Shown: positions 5,829 to 8,769 of the stretch, piece after piece
How positions within the stretch are numbered: position 1 is the first letter of the stretch
Layout: every line of letters starts with the position of its first letter
Assembly (NCBI GenBank): GCA_021839095.1
Contig: JAKCBU010000029.1
Location: 1-8,769 of the forward strand
Source: Pseudomonadota bacterium
GTDB lineage: Bacteria; Pseudomonadota; Gammaproteobacteria; Acidithiobacillales; Acidithiobacillaceae
Length of the DNA: 8,769 nt
Direction: 5' to 3'
Position numbers and translations under genes: made by a program
Notes under the pieces: generated by a model
Told to the model about the DNA's origin: nothing
Databases searched by the model: none
The model's input: the letters and a program-made list of their open reading frames with translations, nothing else

Positions 5829-6103
5829 TCCCCCTAGGCCATTAAGGCACTAGGCGGGGCTTGTGCAAGCAGGCTCCTGGTTGACCAGGCTGAGTGATCG
5901 GAGCAATCCGTGAACTACGTTATTGGGGTCATGACACCCTGGAATGCGTGCCAGTTCCAGGCTCTGTCGGGCAGGATTAAACAGCAAGCTGGGAGTAGCG
6001 CAAGCCGTGTCCTGTCCGTGACAAGTCCCGATAACATTGCCGAGGCAAACTTTACCCCTTGCAGGGTGCAACCCCGCAAGCGGAGACTGAAAAGGTAGCG
6101 ACT
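5829..6103 (+). ncRNA. HEARO / IscB omega-RNA scaffold
   Basis: This roughly 275-base stretch directly before iscB has dense secondary structure and a layout like HEARO RNA, which is known as the omega-RNA guide scaffold of IscB. In order: a hairpin at 5829-5859; GCTTG/CAAGC (5859-5870); CCTGGT/ACCAGG (5876-5889) leading into GGCTGAG (5888-5894), a word also found in characterised omega-RNAs; CGGA-GCAA-TCCG (5899-5910), a GNRA-type tetraloop hairpin; CTGGAA/TTCCAG (5939-5960); and a nested 3' hairpin CTTGC-GGGT / ACCC-GCAAG (6058-6080). The RNA should bind the IscB protein and present a guide from its 5' end, so about 16 bases just upstream (5813-5828) are the candidate guide. The exact ends are not determined. 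Confidence 0.75.
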
Positions 6104-7393
6104 ATGCAAAGAGTATTGGTATTGGACAAGAACCGGCAACCACTCATGCCCTGCCATCCAGCACGGGCGCGAGAACTGTTGCGCGGGGACAGGGCCGCCG
6201 TATTTCGGCGTTTTCCCTTCACGATCATCCTCAAGGACCGGACGGGCGGCGCGGTGCAGGATGCCCGCCTGAAACTGAACCCCGGTAGCAAAACCACGGG
6301 TATGGCGCTGGTGGCGGAGTTTTCCCGTCGCGGTCCCACGGTCGTCTGGGCCGGAGAACTCGCTCATCGAGGGGCAACCATCCGCAAGGCGCTGGAACAG
6401 CGGCGCGGGCATCGCCGCTTCCGCCGGGCAAAGTTGCGGTATCGTGCCCCACGTTTTCTGAATCGCACTCGACCTGCGGGCGGGCTGGCACCGTCCCTGC
6501 AACATCGTGTCGATACGACGATGGCGTGGGTGGCACGACTGCGGCGCTGGGCACCTGTCACCAGTCTCTCCACCATGTTGCACCGCTTCGACACGCAACT
6601 GCTCCAGAACCCAGAAATCTCTGGGGCGGAATACCAGCAGGGCGAGCTTCAGGGCTACGAGGTGCGCGAGTATCTGCTGGAGAAGTGGGGTAGGACTTGC
6701 GTTTATTGCGATGCGGAGCACATCCCGCTGACCATCGACCATATCCACCCCAAAAGCACTGGCGGCAGTGATCGGGTATCGAATCTCACCCTGGCCTGTT
6801 TTCCCTGCAATCAGCGCAAGAGCAATCAGGACGTGCGGGCGTTTCTGGCCCACGATCCCAAGCGTCTGGCCCGCATCGAGGCCCAACGCAAGGCCCCCCT
6901 CAAGGACGCCGCCGCAGTCAACAGTACCCGATGGGCGCTGCTTCAGAGGCTTGAGGAAACCTGCCTCGATGTGGAAGTCGGCAGCGGTGGCAGAACAAAG
7001 TGGAATCGCACCCGGCAAGGCTATGCCAAAGCCCACTGGACCGATGCAGCTTGCGCGGGGGAAAGCGGGGTCGCGGTGAGACTCCATCTGGAGCATCGGT
7101 CTCTGGCGATAACGGCCATGGGCCACGGAGAGCGGCAAAGGGCGCGGCTGGACAGGCACGGCTTCCCGGTCGGGCACAAGGCCGGCGCCAAGTCCTTTCT
7201 GGGATTCCAGACCGGGGACCTGGTGCGGGCCGCCATACCCAAAGGAAAACATGCGGGGGTTCACACCGGACGCATCGCCATCCGGTTCCGGCACTCGTTC
7301 GCGCTCAAGGCGGAAGGTGCCGACAAGCCCTTCGATGCTCATCCCAAATATCTCACGGTACTACAAAGGAGTGACGGCTATGCGTATCACTAA
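6104..7393 (+). CDS. iscB: IscB RNA-guided HNH/RuvC nuclease with degenerate RuvC site
   Basis: A 429-residue protein from the ATG at 6104 (preceded by a purine-rich AAAAGG; an ATG 45 bases upstream would extend into the omega-RNA 3' hairpin). IscB is the Cas9-ancestral family that uses an omega-RNA to cleave double-stranded DNA. The N-terminal PLMP domain is clear (LDKNRQPLMP, residues 7-16). RuvC-I reads LKLNPGSKTTGMAL with Asn at position 59 where the catalytic Asp belongs; the codon is AAC. An Arg-rich bridge-helix-like segment follows (about 96-120). RuvC-II reads SLSTMLHRFDTQ with Met158 where family members have Glu. HNH is intact: zinc-type Cys pairs C199/C202 and C232/C235, D212-H213, H215, N227 and N236. 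RuvC-III AHWTDAAC keeps H311 and D314. The C-terminal barrel region is full length. Prediction: HNH-only nickase or a binding-only protein, not a double-strand cutter. Confidence 0.93.
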   Translation: MQRVLVLDKNRQPLMPCHPARARELLRGDRAAVFRRFPFTIILKDRTGGAVQDARLKLNPGSKTTGMALVAEFSRRGPTVVWAGELAHRGATIRKALEQRRGHRRFRRAKLRYRAPRFLNRTRPAGGLAPSLQHRVDTTMAWVARLRRWAPVTSLSTMLHRFDTQLLQNPEISGAEYQQGELQGYEVREYLLEKWGRTCVYCDAEHIPLTIDHIHPKSTGGSDRVSNLTLACFPCNQRKSNQDVRAFLAHDPKRLARIEAQRKAPLKDAAAVNSTRWALLQRLEETCLDVEVGSGGRTKWNRTRQGYAKAHWTDAACAGESGVAVRLHLEHRSLAITAMGHGERQRARLDRHGFPVGHKAGAKSFLGFQTGDLVRAAIPKGKHAGVHTGRIAIRFRHSFALKAEGADKPFDAHPKYLTVLQRSDGYAYH

Positions 7394-7412
7394 CCAACGA
7401 GGGGCGCTTCCG

Positions 7413-7444
7413 CTCCAGCTAAACGCACCGCGTTTTAGCTGGAG
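7413..7444 (+). repeat. right-end hairpin of the IscB element
   Basis: CTCCAGCTAAACGC (7413-7426) pairs with GCGTTTTAGCTGGAG (7430-7444) around an ACC loop, with a single extra base in one arm. It starts 19 bases after the iscB stop. Subterminal perfect hairpins at the right end are typical of IS200/IS605-family and ISC elements, where they are the binding substrates for Y1 transposases. It could also attenuate transcription into the downstream gene, but there is no T tract. Confidence 0.7.
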
Positions 7445-7459
7445 TACCCGCGCTGAATT

Positions 7460-7930
7460 ATGATGGCCAGCTATCACGGCGCACCGATCTCCTGCATTGC
7501 TGCGGCGTCCAGGCAATATGGTGTCCCGAAGCGGGACATCGTCGCTTTGATGCAGAACGAGGGCGCAGCCCCCGGCATCGCGGCACACGACAGCAACGGC
7601 ACCACGGATCTCGGCCCGATGCAGGTCAACACCTGCCATCTGCCCCTCCTGCGCCGTTTCGGATACAGCTATCAAACACTCAAGTACAACGCCTGCGCCA
7701 ACGTCATAGCGGGCACTTGGGTGTTTGCCAAATGCCTGGCCCAGACCGGCAATCTCCTCGATGCCGCCGCCTGCTATAACGCAGGCATGAATGGAATGCC
7801 GATAGCCTGGCAGAACGGCTATGTGGCGCGATTCGCGGCGCACCTGGGACTACAGATTCCGAACGGTCCCGCACCCACTGAGCAAGCGATACCTGCAGGC
7901 CTCGTCGTCCTCAAAGGACAGGGGAATTGA
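7460..7930 (+). CDS. VirB1/IagB-type lytic transglycosylase, apparently without signal peptide
   Basis: A 156-residue transglycosylase-SLT (lysozyme-fold) protein that would cleave peptidoglycan to let the conjugation machine cross the cell wall. The catalytic Glu is E34 (LMQNEG); the family motif GPMQVN is at 51-56 and ACYNAG at 103-108; a Cys pattern (C12, C59, C79, C91, C104) is also present. Family members normally carry a signal peptide before the CIxxAAxxYGVP helix, but here that helix starts at residue 12 and an in-frame TGA at 7454 blocks extension. The ATG at 7460 (or 7463) has no good Shine-Dalgarno, the nearest being GGAG inside the IscB element hairpin. The 5' end may therefore have been lost by insertion. 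The stop overlaps the next start as TTGA. Confidence 0.8.
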   Translation: MMASYHGAPISCIAAASRQYGVPKRDIVALMQNEGAAPGIAAHDSNGTTDLGPMQVNTCHLPLLRRFGYSYQTLKYNACANVIAGTWVFAKCLAQTGNLLDAAACYNAGMNGMPIAWQNGYVARFAAHLGLQIPNGPAPTEQAIPAGLVVLKGQGN

Positions 7931-8769
7931 ACGGGCGGGCACGCGCACTGGCAGCCATCGGCGTGGCCGCCGCGATGCTCACGGCCATGCCGGGCGCATT
8001 CGCAGGCCCGCTCGACAGTAACGCGCACGGCTGGTTCTGGTATCAGCTTCCGCCACCGCCGCCACCGAAGCCCAAGCCGCGGCCATTGCCCATCATGCCT
8101 CCAAAGCCAGTGGCGAGGCCAAAACCCAAACCCAAAAAACCACAGGTGTTATCGGTAGAGTGGATCCGCGTGCACCTCAAGAAGTACCGGAATAAGGCGA
8201 TCAATAATCCCAGCACGAAAAACGTCACCAATTACCTATCGCTTCAAAAGGTGATGTTCGACAAGGCCCAGAACTTCGCCGAGAAGTTCGTGCAGGTCGC
8301 CAATACCAATCCCGTGCTCAACTACTCGAACCTGGTACCCCGGTCCAATGCCGGCAACAGCGCATTCAACACCTATATTGCCGATAACCGCCAGAAGGCG
8401 CTTCAATACCTTACCAAGAGGGTCGGCATGTGGGTCTTCGTCAAGCACGACTGCCCATTCTGCAACATGCAACTCGGTCAGTATCGTCATCTTCTACAGC
8501 TCGCCCACTTCCGCACGGTCTACATCGACGTGAATTCTGATGGCGCGATCTCTGGCGTCCCGAAGAGCGCCGTTTTTGTCCAGGATCATGGGCAAGCCAA
8601 AATGCTGCACCTGGTCGAGACACCCGCCATCGTGATGGTCTGGCCACCGGACAATTTCGCCGTTGTAACCCAAGGCTATCAGGTGGCGGGCACCCTGATG
8701 CAGAACATCGTGGCCGATGCCGGATATGTGCATCTTCTACCCAAGAAACTTGCCCAGTGGTCCACCGGC
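7927..8769 (+). CDS. traF: TraF-like conjugal transfer protein with CPFC thioredoxin motif (partial, runs off window)
   Basis: The frame is open to the end of the window (281 residues visible). The TTG at 7927 overlaps the transglycosylase stop (TTGA) and gives a clean signal peptide: Arg-containing n-region, hydrophobic core, cleavage likely after AFA (about residue 26). The protein should be periplasmic. Residues about 41-73 are a Pro/Lys-rich linker (PPPPPPKPKPRP, PVARPKPKPKKP). A thioredoxin-like fold follows, with WVFVKHDCPFCNMQ (C176 and C179), VYIDVNSDG and VETPAIVMVWPP, the cis-Pro-containing stretch of TraF/TrbB-type proteins. These act in disulfide formation or pilus assembly in F-like type IV secretion. 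Alternative in-frame starts would truncate the signal peptide, so TTG is preferred. Confidence 0.85.
   Translation, partial: MNGRARALAAIGVAAAMLTAMPGAFAGPLDSNAHGWFWYQLPPPPPPKPKPRPLPIMPPKPVARPKPKPKKPQVLSVEWIRVHLKKYRNKAINNPSTKNVTNYLSLQKVMFDKAQNFAEKFVQVANTNPVLNYSNLVPRSNAGNSAFNTYIADNRQKALQYLTKRVGMWVFVKHDCPFCNMQLGQYRHLLQLAHFRTVYIDVNSDGAISGVPKSAVFVQDHGQAKMLHLVETPAIVMVWPPDNFAVVTQGYQVAGTLMQNIVADAGYVHLLPKKLAQWSTG

Larger units (their letters stand above)
5829..7445 (+). mobile_element. IscB (ISC/IS200-IS605-related) element without transposase
   Basis: The unit comprises a structured leader RNA region, the iscB gene and a right-end hairpin. IscB elements are non-autonomous relatives of IS200/IS605 transposons and are mobilised by TnpA Y1 transposases in trans; no tnpA is present here. 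The left edge is set by the first strong hairpin (5829-5859, arms CCCCTAG-GCC and GGC-CTAGG-GGGG with two bulges). The right edge is set by the 14-bp hairpin ending at about 7444. Both edges are approximate because the insertion site cannot be confirmed without an empty site. It interrupts the transfer gene region between a minus-strand operon and a lytic transglycosylase gene. Confidence 0.65.

Noticed and set aside
5915..7342. A 475-residue minus-strand open frame across the IscB element
   Set aside because: It is antisense to iscB and the structured RNA, low in recognisable motifs, rich in Pro/Arg/Gly shadows, and has no start signals; it is a by-product of GC-rich codon use.
8135..8161. 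traF as the actual IscB target
   Set aside because: The similarity to the left flank stops before the scaffold-proximal half of the candidate guide, the part expected to matter most for target recognition.

Overview
The window is a GC-rich (roughly 58-60% G+C by eye) accessory region that reads as part of a proteobacterial integrative or conjugative element carrying an inserted IscB-type RNA-guided nuclease element. The lifestyle call rests on an HD-domain protein resembling the TraI_2/MobH relaxase family, a VirB1/IagB-type lytic transglycosylase and a TraF-type thioredoxin-fold transfer protein. The host is not proven by the sequence; an Acidithiobacillus-like or related gammaproteobacterial element is my best guess.

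Positions 1-4810 (+) hold a compact co-directional block: the 3' end of an upstream gene, a small two-span membrane protein, a probable winged-helix regulator with an unclear start, a Tudor/SH3-like small protein, a large membrane-anchored HD/TraI_2-like protein, and a DNA-binding protein with a sigma-like N-terminus and two HTH motifs. Several junctions overlap (ATGA at 123-126, TGATG at 3885-3889), so this is very likely one transcription unit.

Positions 4811-5653 (-) hold a convergent cassette of four very small membrane proteins (92, 55, 45 and 57 aa). Three have strong Shine-Dalgarno sites, and the cassette ends in an intrinsic terminator lying just past the end of the + strand block. 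Two of the four are paralogues, and their similarity continues past the stop codons, which indicates local tandem duplication.

Positions about 5829-7445 are an IscB element: a structured HEARO/omega-RNA-like leader, the iscB gene, and a strong right-end hairpin. No transposase gene is present. The IscB keeps its HNH residues and the RuvC-III His/Asp, but the RuvC-I Asp is Asn (N59) and the RuvC-II Glu position is Met (M158). It therefore looks like a naturally RuvC-disabled IscB that could at most nick DNA through HNH. This is the most notable observation in the window.

Positions 7460-8769 (+) resume the transfer genes: a lytic transglycosylase without a signal peptide, starting just after the right end of the IscB element, overlapped by a TTG-initiated traF-like gene that runs off the window. 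A likely history is insertion of the IscB element immediately upstream of, or into the 5' end of, the transglycosylase gene.
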